Positions 19,001 through 25,602 of a stretch of DNA of 64,000 nt are shown here, in pieces. The stretch is from Sanguibacter keddieii DSM 10542. GTDB lineage: Bacteria; Actinomycetota; Actinomycetes; Actinomycetales; Cellulomonadaceae. The position numbers were made by a program, and so were the translations under genes. The stretch lies in NCBI RefSeq assembly GCF_000024925.1, contig NC_013521.1, positions 2,356,001 through 2,420,000 of the forward strand, given 5' to 3'. Under the pieces are notes generated by a model. The model was not told the DNA's origin. It did no database searches and worked only from the letters and a program-made list of their open reading frames with translations. Positions within the stretch are counted from its first letter, which is position 1, and each line of letters begins with the position of its first letter.

Positions 19001-19408
19001 CTCCTCGAGGCTGTGGTCGGCGGCGCCCTTGCGCCCTGTCGACAGGTGGCCCTCGGCGATCGCCGACGACAGGTTGCGGTAGCCCTGCGGCCCGCGGGCC
19101 AGCACGAGCAGGTGCTCGGAGCGGGGGTCGGGGACGCCGGTGGGCGCGTCGAGGGTGCCGACGGCGTCGGGCAGGTGGAGCTCGGCGCCGAAGATCGTCG
19201 GCAGCCCGAGCTGGCGTGCGGCCTCGGCGAAGCGCACGACGCCGTAGAGGCCGTCGTGGTCGGTGAGGGCCAGGGCGGTCAGCCCGAGGCGGTACGCCTC
19301 GGCGGCGAGCTCCTCGGGCTGGTTGGCACCGTCGAGGAAGCTGAAGGCGCTGTGGGCGTGCAGCTCGGCGTACTCGGGCCGGGCTGCGGTACGGGTGCGG
19401 TCGGTCAT
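16055..19408 (-). CDS. dnaE2: error-prone DNA polymerase III alpha subunit DnaE2 (ImuC)
   Basis: DnaE2 is the catalytic polymerase of the SOS mutasome that copies past DNA lesions with low fidelity. The 1117-residue protein starts with a PHP domain (YAELHAHSAFSFLDGANQPE, LTDHDGLYG), continues through the family C polymerase palm (PPDIDVDIESQRREEVIQHV carries catalytic Asp residues) and ends with an OB fold (FLSLEDETGQLNVI). It lies downstream of imuA' and imuB in one operon. No good ribosome site precedes the ATG; instead the frame is open upstream through three repeat units to the imuB stop codon, so expression may depend on coupling or readthrough. Confidence 0.96.
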   Translation of the reverse strand: MTDRTRTAARPEYAELHAHSAFSFLDGANQPEELAAEAYRLGLTALALTDHDGLYGVVRFAEAARQLGLPTIFGAELHLPDAVGTLDAPTGVPDPRSEHLLVLARGPQGYRNLSSAIAEGHLSTGRKGAADHSLEELGARADGQWLVLTGCRKGAVRSALGSGPTWDPRGAATQLDRLVATFGRDNVAVEVTSTGDPYDDERNEHLAALAHAARVDLVATTAAHYAHPRDADLAAALAAVRARSSLDDMDGWLPGAPSAHLRSAGEMLARHSAHPEAVTAAARLGAECAFDLSLVAPNLPPYPVPAGHTEATWLRELVRRGALHRYGPRESERVPGAYAQIDRELRIIEDLTFPGYFLVVYDLVEFCRVNGILAQGRGSAANSAVCYALGITAVDAVAHGLLFERFLAPERDGPPDIDVDIESQRREEVIQHVFDTFGRRHAAQVANVISYRPRSAVRDAARALGYDTGQQDAWSKQIERWGSLRPAPPSPEAVAAGMPEGKPYGALEQRERIRDPLVEPTARDDRAMAREGMWVKGGHAPQRDTEDIPDAVVDLAERFLRLPRHLGIHSGGMVMCDRPVIEVCPVEWARMPGRTVLQWDKEDCADAGLVKFDLLGLGMLTALRIAFEQVSTHEGVELTLHGLPQEDPGVYRLLCAADTIGVFQVESRAQISTLPRLQPDCFYDIVIEVALIRPGPIQGNSVHPYIARKRGREKVTYLHPLLEKSLGKTLGVPLFQEQLMQMSIDLADFTPTEADALRRAMGSKRSTEKMEALHERLLSGMEKKGIDRVAGEEIFDKLKGFADFGFPESHAYSFAYLVYASAWLKVHHPEAFYAGLLAAQPMGFYSPQSLVADARRHDVPVLRPDLLASQPQAAVEPAPGSARGLAVRLGLASVRTVTTEVAERLVAERTEHGPFLDLRDLARRVRLTTAQLEALATAGALDCLGVERREALWAAGALAQERPDTLPGVSVGVSAPMLPGMSEVETAVADTWSTGVTTESYPTQYARPGLVRAGAITVEECRTAEEGRRVAVGGVVTHRQRPGTARGVTFLSLEDETGQLNVICSPGLWQRFRRVARTSAALVVRGRLERNDGATNLVAEHLSALSLQVTTTSRDFQ

Positions 19409-19435
19409 GTGCTCACAGGCTCGTGGTCTCGGCTT

Positions 19436-19495
19436 GTCGTAGAGGGCTCGGTCATAGAGGGCTCGGTCGTAGAGGGCTCAGTCGTAGAGGGCTTC
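19436..19495 (-). repeat. 15 bp tandem repeat at the imuB-dnaE2 junction (ALYD-R/stop units)
   Basis: Four units of 15 bases, read on the minus strand as GCC-CTC-TAC/TAT-GAC plus CGA or TGA, run from the end of imuB into the gap before dnaE2. The TGA that ends imuB (19478-19480) occupies the position where the other units have CGA (Arg). The dnaE2 ATG is in the same frame 24 codons later. Confidence 0.9.
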
Positions 19496-21139
19496 GCAGG
19501 TCCACTGCCCGCCGGTGCAGGCGAGCAGCAGGGCGGTGTCGTCCTCGAGGACGACCTGCACGTACACGCGGCGGCGGGCCGTCTCGCCCCACCACCGCTC
19601 CGCGAGGGGCCACGGGCCGGCCCACCCGGTGACGCGGTGCCGCCCGGTCGAGGTGACCAGGACGGCGGGCTCGCCGCTGGTCGCCAGCCGCACGTTGACC
19701 AGGACCGGGGCACCGTCGGCGTCGAGGAGGGTGACGTCGGCGGGCTCGGCGGGGACCGTGGCGGGGGCGGGCGGCGGCAGCTGGCCGGGCCAGGGGCGGT
19801 CGAGGGCTCGTGCTGGCGGGTGGGTGTCTCCCCATGGCACGAGGTGCACCTGGTCCTGGGCGCTGCGCCCGCCCTGGAGGGTGGCGCTGAGCACCCCCTC
19901 GCCGCCGAGGATGCCCTGGACGCGCTCGGTGACGCGGCGGGCCCGCAGCTCGTCGCCGCTCGCCGCACCCCACAGCCGCCCCTGCTGGGCACCGGCCGCG
20001 ACGACGCCCTCGGCGGTGATCGCGAGCCGGACCAGCGGGGAGGGCTCGGGGTCTCCCTCGCCCCGGACCCCGGTGGCCGACAGCCAGCCCTCGAGCTGCC
20101 ACCGGACCCGGTCGGTGATCCGCGCGGCGGACAGCCCGCCGAGGGCGCCGTCGTCGGTGCGCCAGGTGCGCGAGAGCGCCAGCCCGGACTCGGTGTGCGC
20201 GCTGATGCGCAGCCGCGAGCACGTGACGGAACGCTCGAGGACGAGGGCGTAGAGGTCTTCGGCGAGGGACCGCGCGACGAAGGCCGCGGTGTCGACGCGC
20301 TCGACGGGCGGGTCGAGGGCGGTCTCGACGCCGATGTCCGGCTCGAGCCTGCGGCGGGCCGGCGGGCGCAGGTCGGCACCGCGGGCCATGCGGTGCGCCC
20401 AGCGCCCGCGCTCGCCGAAGCGGGTGTGGACGTCGGCCTCGGCGAGGGCGCTGAGGTCGGCGAGGGTGCGCAGCCCGAGGCGGGTCCACAGGTGCACGAG
20501 CTCGCGCGTCTCGGTCACGGCGTCCGGGCTGGTGGCCGCGTGCAGCAGGGCGTCGAGAGGGTGGGCGGCGAGGAACTCGCGCGTCTGACCGGGCGGGAGC
20601 AGCAGGGCGGTGCGCGCCGCGAGCAGGGACGCGAGGATGCCGTCGGCGACACCGACCTGGCACTCGTGACCGGTGCGCTCGGCGACGGTCTCGACGAGGC
20701 GCCGCGCGAGCTCCTCCTCCGAGCCGTGGTAGCGGGTGGCTCCGAGGGCGGGCAGCAGCAGGAGCCCCGGCCGGGCGATCTCGAGGCCGGCGACCAGCGT
20801 CTCGACGGCGACCGCGACGGGCTCGAAGTCCCGGGTGTCACGGGCGTCGTCGACAGGCAGCAGCTCGAGCTCGGGGCAGCACTCCTGCGCCGTGCGCAGG
20901 CGCATGCCGCGACGGACCCCCTGGGCTCGTGCCGGAGCCGAGCTGGCGACCACGCGCCGCCCGTCGTGCACGGCGGCGGGCTGCTGCGCCGGCACCTCGG
21001 CCGCGCGCATGGCTGCCACGACAGGCCAGTCCGGCACCCACACGACGGCGGTGCGGTGCGCGGAGGCGCCCGGGACGTGCAGCGTCGCGGCCGCGCTGGT
21101 CGAGGCAGGGCTGGTCGAGGCGGGGCTGGTGGCGGTCAT
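19478..21139 (-). CDS. imuB: ImuB, Y-family-like SOS mutasome adapter
   Basis: ImuB is a catalytically inactive relative of Y-family polymerases that brings DnaE2 to the beta clamp. The 553-residue protein starts, after a Ser/Pro/Ala/Thr-rich lead, with VVWVPDWPVVAAM, which replaces the metal-binding DxD segment of active polymerases, then palm/finger-type segments such as SSAPARAQGVRRGMRLRTAQ, and a helix-hairpin region (LGLRTLADLSALAEADVHTR). Its ATG overlaps the imuA' stop by one base (TGATG). It ends in EALYD at a TGA inside a tandem repeat. Two 15-base units near its start (21095-21124) encode SPAST twice. Confidence 0.94.
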   Translation of the reverse strand: MTATSPASTSPASTSAAATLHVPGASAHRTAVVWVPDWPVVAAMRAAEVPAQQPAAVHDGRRVVASSAPARAQGVRRGMRLRTAQECCPELELLPVDDARDTRDFEPVAVAVETLVAGLEIARPGLLLLPALGATRYHGSEEELARRLVETVAERTGHECQVGVADGILASLLAARTALLLPPGQTREFLAAHPLDALLHAATSPDAVTETRELVHLWTRLGLRTLADLSALAEADVHTRFGERGRWAHRMARGADLRPPARRRLEPDIGVETALDPPVERVDTAAFVARSLAEDLYALVLERSVTCSRLRISAHTESGLALSRTWRTDDGALGGLSAARITDRVRWQLEGWLSATGVRGEGDPEPSPLVRLAITAEGVVAAGAQQGRLWGAASGDELRARRVTERVQGILGGEGVLSATLQGGRSAQDQVHLVPWGDTHPPARALDRPWPGQLPPPAPATVPAEPADVTLLDADGAPVLVNVRLATSGEPAVLVTSTGRHRVTGWAGPWPLAERWWGETARRRVYVQVVLEDDTALLLACTGGQWTCEALYD

Positions 21140-22248
21140 CAGCCCACCTGCGCGAGCGTCGGCTGGGTGACGTGCACCGTGGCGACGGCGGCCGGTGTCT
21201 CGACCGGCACGGCCGCGGTGACCGGTACGGCCGCGGTGACCGGTACGGGTGCGGCGACAGGTGCGGGTGCTGCCACGCCGGGGGCTGCGACCGTCGGACG
21301 GGCGAAGGGCAGCGTGACCGTGTGGCGGTACGTGGTCCCGTGGGCGCGGTCGGTGCGGGTGACGGTCATCTCCCGGCTGCTCAGCCGACCGCGACCGGCC
21401 CCGAGCCCGGCCCAGCGGCTGCGCTCGGCGGCGAGGGTCATGTGCGCGCCGGGCCACGGGCGCAGGGAGACGATGACGCTCGCCCGCTCCCGGGCCCGCG
21501 CGACGAGCCTGCGGCGGTCGGCTCCGAGGAGCGAGACCTCGGGGCCGACGACCACCACGTCCATGCCGTCGAGCAGGGCCGCGAGCGCCGGGGCGGCCTG
21601 CGCGCCCGGGGCGGGGACGAGGACGAGGCGGCTGAGGTCGATGCCGGCCTGGGCGACGGCGAGCAGGCCGATGCTGGGGGCGCCGACCACGGCTGCCCAG
21701 GAGCCGGCGCGGGACGCCTCGGAGAGGAGCGCGAGGAGCACGGAGGTCGACCCGTCGACCTGGACGGTGATGCCGCGGCGCAGCCCTGCGGGCAGGAGCG
21801 GTGCGAGCTCGGCGGGGACGGGCAGGGGTGGGCGCTCGGTGCTGATGATCGTGTCGACCGCCTGGAGCGGCACCGGTCGGTCTGGTGGAGCGGGCTGGGC
21901 TGACGGGACCGGCGCGGTCGGCTGTGCCCTCAGGTCCGGCTGGTCCGTCAGCGCCAGCTGGGCTGGGCTGGAGAGGGTCGGGCTCGAAGGCGCGGAGCGC
22001 ACGGCGGAGCGTGCGGCGTCGACGGAGCCGAGGGTGGTCGCGACCTCGGCGGCCGGCACGACGCTGAGGGACCGTGCGCCGGTGCGCTGCTCGGCTGCGC
22101 GCAGCGCCTCACGGGCTCGCGCGGCGCGCGCGGCAGGGTCGGTGCGCGCCGCCTCGGGGGTGCTGGTGACCTCGTCAGGACGGGCGTCGTCGTCAGGGTG
22201 CGCGGTGGTGGCAGCGCCCTCGAGGTGCGCGGTAGGTCGGGCGTGCAT
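21139..22248 (-). CDS. imuA': ImuA'-type RecA-like SOS protein
   Basis: The first gene of the mutagenesis operon encodes a 369-residue protein with a 120-residue low-complexity N-terminus and a RecA-like core from about residue 150. The Walker A loop is degenerate (QVDGSTSVLLALLSEASR in place of GxxxxGKT), as is typical for ImuA'. VVVVGPEVSLLGADRRRLVARARER and the SLRPWPGAHMTLAAERSRW region are characteristic. The C-terminus has 18-base in-frame repeats (21203-21274, VPVTAA units). In mycobacteria ImuA' helps ImuB and DnaE2 in damage-induced mutagenesis. A perfect LexA box lies 61 bases upstream and AGGTGA serves as ribosome site. Confidence 0.9.
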   Translation of the reverse strand: MHARPTAHLEGAATTAHPDDDARPDEVTSTPEAARTDPAARAARAREALRAAEQRTGARSLSVVPAAEVATTLGSVDAARSAVRSAPSSPTLSSPAQLALTDQPDLRAQPTAPVPSAQPAPPDRPVPLQAVDTIISTERPPLPVPAELAPLLPAGLRRGITVQVDGSTSVLLALLSEASRAGSWAAVVGAPSIGLLAVAQAGIDLSRLVLVPAPGAQAAPALAALLDGMDVVVVGPEVSLLGADRRRLVARARERASVIVSLRPWPGAHMTLAAERSRWAGLGAGRGRLSSREMTVTRTDRAHGTTYRHTVTLPFARPTVAAPGVAAPAPVAAPVPVTAAVPVTAAVPVETPAAVATVHVTQPTLAQVG

Positions 22249-22308
22249 CGGGGGTCACCTGCCGGCGTCGTCGTGCGGAGCGCTGGAGGGCGCTCGACAG
22301 GTGACGTG

Positions 22309-22324
22309 TCGAACACCTGTTCGA
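22309..22324 (-). promoter_or_regulatory. LexA (SOS) box of the imuA'-imuB-dnaE2 operon
   Basis: TCGAACACCTGTTCGA matches the actinobacterial/Gram-positive SOS box (CGAAC-N4-GTTCG) perfectly with full dyad symmetry in the arms. It is 61 bases before imuA', so DNA damage should induce the whole operon. Confidence 0.95.
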
Positions 22325-22373
22325 ACAACGATACGTCACCCCACCGACACCCGACAGCCACGGGAGCCAGACC

Positions 22374-24434
22374 TCACCCGTCGAGGCGGTCCCCCCGCGC
22401 ACCGTCGCCGGGCAGCTCCGCGCGGCACCGCAGACCGTCGCCCCAGGTCACGTGGACCACGTCCTCCTCGACGCGGACCCGCGGCGTCGGCCCCGGGTCG
22501 ACCGTGGCTCCGGCCAGCCGGACGACCACCGCGTACCAGTCCTCGCCGGGCTCCCCCGCCGTGGTCAGCCACGGCACCGCGGTGCAGGCCCCCAGTGCCG
22601 TGGCGTCGTGCTCGACGTCCACGCCGGGCACCAGCTCGCCGACCGCGGCCCGGACCGAGGAGACGAGGGTCGGCGTCGACGCCCGGGCGCTCACCAGGGT
22701 CGACGCCCCGTCGACGACCGGGACCGGCGCCCGGTCGCCCGACACGGCCCACCCGGCGACCCGGAGCCTGCCGCTCGTCGCCCCCTCGGCTGGAGCGACC
22801 CGCACCAGGCGCACCTCCCAGGCGCCGCGGACCACCGACCCGGTGGTCACCCACGGCCCCCAGGTCACGTCGCCCCGGTGGCCCGAGCCGTAGTCGAGGA
22901 CCTCGCCGGCCGGGTGCACCCAGTGCGCACGCCCCCGGGAGAACCCGACGGCGGCGACGGTGCCGACGGTGTCGGCGGTGGACGGCGCCGTCCCTGCGCC
23001 ACCCTCGAGCCGCACCGTCCCCGCGCTCAGCGCCTCGAAGCCCGACCGGTGGCTCAGCCTGCCGTCCGGCCCGACGAGCGCGACGGACTGGTCGACCGGG
23101 TCCGTCCAGCCGCGCCGCCCCATGACGGGCGAGGTGACGGTCGAGTACCCGAGCCTCGCGTACAGCGGGGAGTCGCTCACGTCGTCCCCCGGCAGCGCAT
23201 GGTCCGTGCCGTGGTTGACCACCCGGACGATGCCGTCGTCGCGGGTCCCCGAGACCAGCCAGCCAGGTGCCGGGGCCACGGCGAGCACGTCTCCCCGCTC
23301 GACCGGGAGCAACTCCTCGACGGCCGTCCACACCGGGTGGTCGGCGGGCAGTGCGAGCCCCAGCAGCCCCTTGGAGGCCCAGTAGGGCGACCCCGTCCCC
23401 GAGTAGTGCTGCGCGAGGTCGGGCCACGCGCCGTGCCAGCCGAGCGTCAGCAGCCCGCGCTCGTCGGGCACACCGTGCTCGGTGAAGTGACGGACGACCC
23501 CCGACGCGGCGCGCCGCACCTGCCCGGGCGTCAGCACCGACGACCCGGCGAGCGCCCCCGCCCAGAACGGCGCCGCCGCCGCGAACCTGTACACGAGGCT
23601 GCGGCCCTGGAACAGCGGGGCGCCGTCCGCACCGACCAGCGCCACCGCCTGCCGCAGGTAGTCGTCGAGGTGCGCGTCCAGGCGCGGGCGCCGGGCCACC
23701 ACGAGCGGGTCGTCCGGGGCCATCCGGGCCCACAGCACCGGGTACAGGTGCAGCGCCCAGCCCGTGTAGTGGTCGAAGCTGCGCTCGGGCCCGTCCGCGT
23801 ACCAGCCGCCCTCCCGGACGAAGGTGTCGTGGGCCGCCAGGTCGGACTCGACGTCCTCCGATGAGTACGGGCCGCCCACCGACCGCAGGAAGGTCTCGAC
23901 GACGATGCGGAACCACACCCAGTTGGTCTGCGGGTACTCCCCGCCCACCACCGTCGCGAGGTAGTCGACCACCTGCTGCTGCACGGTCGGGCTCATGCGG
24001 TCCCAGATCCACGGCCGGGTCATGTCCAGCCCGATCGCGAGGGCCGCGGCCTCGACCTTCGCCTGGCCGTGCTCGTCCGGGCGCGTCCAGCGCCGCGGCG
24101 AGGTCGGGTCGGTGCCGGCCGCGAAGCCCGCCGCGTACCGCCCCGCGAGGTCGAGCGGGTCGTGCCCCCGCTCCCCCGCCAGCCGGAAGGCCGCCAGCAT
24201 GAAGGTCCGGGCGAAGCCCTCGAGACCGTCCACGTCCCGCCCGTACCCACCGGTGCGGCCCGGCAGGTCGACGTGCGAGCCGTCCGGGCTCGTGAACGGA
24301 CGCGTCGACAGCAGCAGGTCGTCCGCGAGCGCCGCCCAGTGCGCCCGCGTCCACCCCGTGCACGGCGAGAGAGCGTGGTCCGCGGGGACGCGACCGAGCA
24401 GGGTCCCACGGCCGGGGACGCCGGGCCGGCTCAC
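22374..24434 (-). CDS. DUF2264 family protein, probable carbohydrate-active enzyme
   Basis: The 686-residue cytoplasmic protein (no signal peptide) has a long alpha-helical N-terminal half with the DUF2264 segments TNWVWFRIVVETFL, SFDHYTGWALHLYPVLWARM, FAAAAPFWAGAL and SPYWASKGLLGLALP, and a beta-rich C-terminal half. To my knowledge some DUF2264 proteins have been assigned to a glycosidase family active on glucuronides (GH154); I cannot confirm that for this one. It overlaps the dehydrogenase gene by four bases (ATGA) and faces the heparinase-like gene, which supports a role in breaking down a uronic-acid-containing glycan. Confidence 0.85.
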   Translation of the reverse strand: MSRPGVPGRGTLLGRVPADHALSPCTGWTRAHWAALADDLLLSTRPFTSPDGSHVDLPGRTGGYGRDVDGLEGFARTFMLAAFRLAGERGHDPLDLAGRYAAGFAAGTDPTSPRRWTRPDEHGQAKVEAAALAIGLDMTRPWIWDRMSPTVQQQVVDYLATVVGGEYPQTNWVWFRIVVETFLRSVGGPYSSEDVESDLAAHDTFVREGGWYADGPERSFDHYTGWALHLYPVLWARMAPDDPLVVARRPRLDAHLDDYLRQAVALVGADGAPLFQGRSLVYRFAAAAPFWAGALAGSSVLTPGQVRRAASGVVRHFTEHGVPDERGLLTLGWHGAWPDLAQHYSGTGSPYWASKGLLGLALPADHPVWTAVEELLPVERGDVLAVAPAPGWLVSGTRDDGIVRVVNHGTDHALPGDDVSDSPLYARLGYSTVTSPVMGRRGWTDPVDQSVALVGPDGRLSHRSGFEALSAGTVRLEGGAGTAPSTADTVGTVAAVGFSRGRAHWVHPAGEVLDYGSGHRGDVTWGPWVTTGSVVRGAWEVRLVRVAPAEGATSGRLRVAGWAVSGDRAPVPVVDGASTLVSARASTPTLVSSVRAAVGELVPGVDVEHDATALGACTAVPWLTTAGEPGEDWYAVVVRLAGATVDPGPTPRVRVEEDVVHVTWGDGLRCRAELPGDGARGDRLDG

Positions 24435-25468
24435 GCGCTGACCTCCAGACGCTCGCGCGTCATGGCCGCGGTGAGCGGGCGACCGGACGCGTAGAGCTCG
24501 AGCTGGTCGAGGGCGCTCGCGGTCATCCGGAGGGTCTCCGTGCCCAGCGACCCGGCGACGTGCGGGGTGAGCATGACGTTGGGCAGCCCGTAGAGGGCCG
24601 AGCCCGCGGGCAGCGGCTCCGGGTCGGTGACGTCAAGGATCGCGTGCAGGCGCCCCGTGCGGCACTCGCGGGCGAGGGCGTCATGGTCGACGAGGCTGCC
24701 GCGGGCCGTGTTGACCAGGGTCGCGTGGTCCGGGAGGGCCGCGAGCTCGGCCGCACCGATCATCCGGTCCGTCGCGGGGACCGACGGCGCGTGGAGCGAG
24801 AGCACGTCGACCTGCGGGAGCATCTGCGCGAGGCTCACGAGCCGCCCGCCGACCGCGGCCACCTCGGCGGGGTCGGCGTAGGGGTCGACCACGAGGACGG
24901 TGCACTCCTCGAGCGCCCGCAGCCCCTCGACGACGCGACGCCCGACCCGGGAGAACCCGACGACCCCGACCGTCAGGCCGAAGGTGCTCGTGGGCCCGAC
25001 CGTGCCGCGGTACGACCAGTCCTCGCGGTGCTCACGTGCCAGGGCGCTCAGCACAGGGGCCTTCTTGCTCGCCAGGACCACCGCGGCGACCGTGAACTCC
25101 GCGACCGGGATGGCGTTGGCGTCGGCGGCCGTCGTCACCTGGATGCCGCGGTCCCAGAGCGCGTCGCTCACGAGACCGCGGACGCTGCCCGCGCAGTGCA
25201 CCACCGCCCGCAGCGCGGGCAGGTGGTCGAGACGCTCCGCGGTGAGGCGGGGTGCGCCCCAGGAGGTGAGGAGCACCTCGACGTCGCGGGCGCGCTCGCG
25301 GACGTCGGGGGTGTCGACGGTGTCGGTCCACACGAGGTCGGTGAGGGTCGCGAGCCCGGCGAGGCGGTCGAGGCGCACGGCGTCGAGCTGCTGCTCGAAG
25401 ACGTCGGGCGCCATGAGGGCCATGGTGCGGGGGCGTCGCGGGGGCTGGGTGTGCCGGGGCGTGGTCAT
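24431..25468 (-). CDS. D-isomer 2-hydroxyacid dehydrogenase family protein
   Basis: This 345-residue NAD(P)-dependent oxidoreductase has the Rossmann loop VGVVGFSRVGRRVVEGL (GxSxxG form), LVNTARGSLVDHDALA with the substrate-binding Arg, and NVMLTPHVAGSLGTET with the catalytic His. The N-terminal domain is the flavodoxin-like half of the family. Given its partners (DUF2264 protein, heparinase-like lyase) it probably reduces or oxidises a sugar-acid intermediate, but the substrate is open. GAGGAGAG precedes the ATG. The divergent heparinase gene starts 135 bases away. Confidence 0.9.
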   Translation of the reverse strand: MTTPRHTQPPRRPRTMALMAPDVFEQQLDAVRLDRLAGLATLTDLVWTDTVDTPDVRERARDVEVLLTSWGAPRLTAERLDHLPALRAVVHCAGSVRGLVSDALWDRGIQVTTAADANAIPVAEFTVAAVVLASKKAPVLSALAREHREDWSYRGTVGPTSTFGLTVGVVGFSRVGRRVVEGLRALEECTVLVVDPYADPAEVAAVGGRLVSLAQMLPQVDVLSLHAPSVPATDRMIGAAELAALPDHATLVNTARGSLVDHDALARECRTGRLHAILDVTDPEPLPAGSALYGLPNVMLTPHVAGSLGTETLRMTASALDQLELYASGRPLTAAMTRERLEVSA

Positions 25469-25537
25469 GGCTCTCCTCGTCGAGATGCTGGCGCGGGAGC
25501 CCAGTGAAGCCCGACGCTACGATGGGCGGCAACCAGG

Positions 25538-25586
25538 TCGATCACAGACCGACACACTCGATCAGACTCGAACATCGTGGTTCGAG
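25538..25586. promoter_or_regulatory. candidate operator region between dehydrogenase and heparinase-like genes
   Basis: TCGATCA occurs twice at a 20-base period (25538-25544 and 25558-25564), followed by the dyad CTCGAAC-N6-GTTCGAG (25567-25586). TACGAT at 25518-25523 may be the -10 box of the rightward gene. The natural candidate for binding is the DeoR-LacI hybrid regulator at the end of the right-hand operon. Confidence 0.5.
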
Positions 25587-25602
25587 GGGCAGCGAGCAGA
25601 GC

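Noticed and set aside
16295-23125. Very long open frame (2276 codons) on the plus strand opposite the SOS operon
   Set aside because: It is a shadow of dnaE2, imuB and imuA' in a GC-rich genome: composition is Arg/Gly/Asp/Val-rich without domains, and the opposite strand carries clear, conserved proteins.
25567-25586. TCGAAC...GTTCGA dyad before the heparinase-like gene as an SOS box
   Set aside because: The arms match the LexA half-sites but the spacer is six bases rather than four, and the genes have no link to DNA damage; kept only as a candidate operator of the local regulator.
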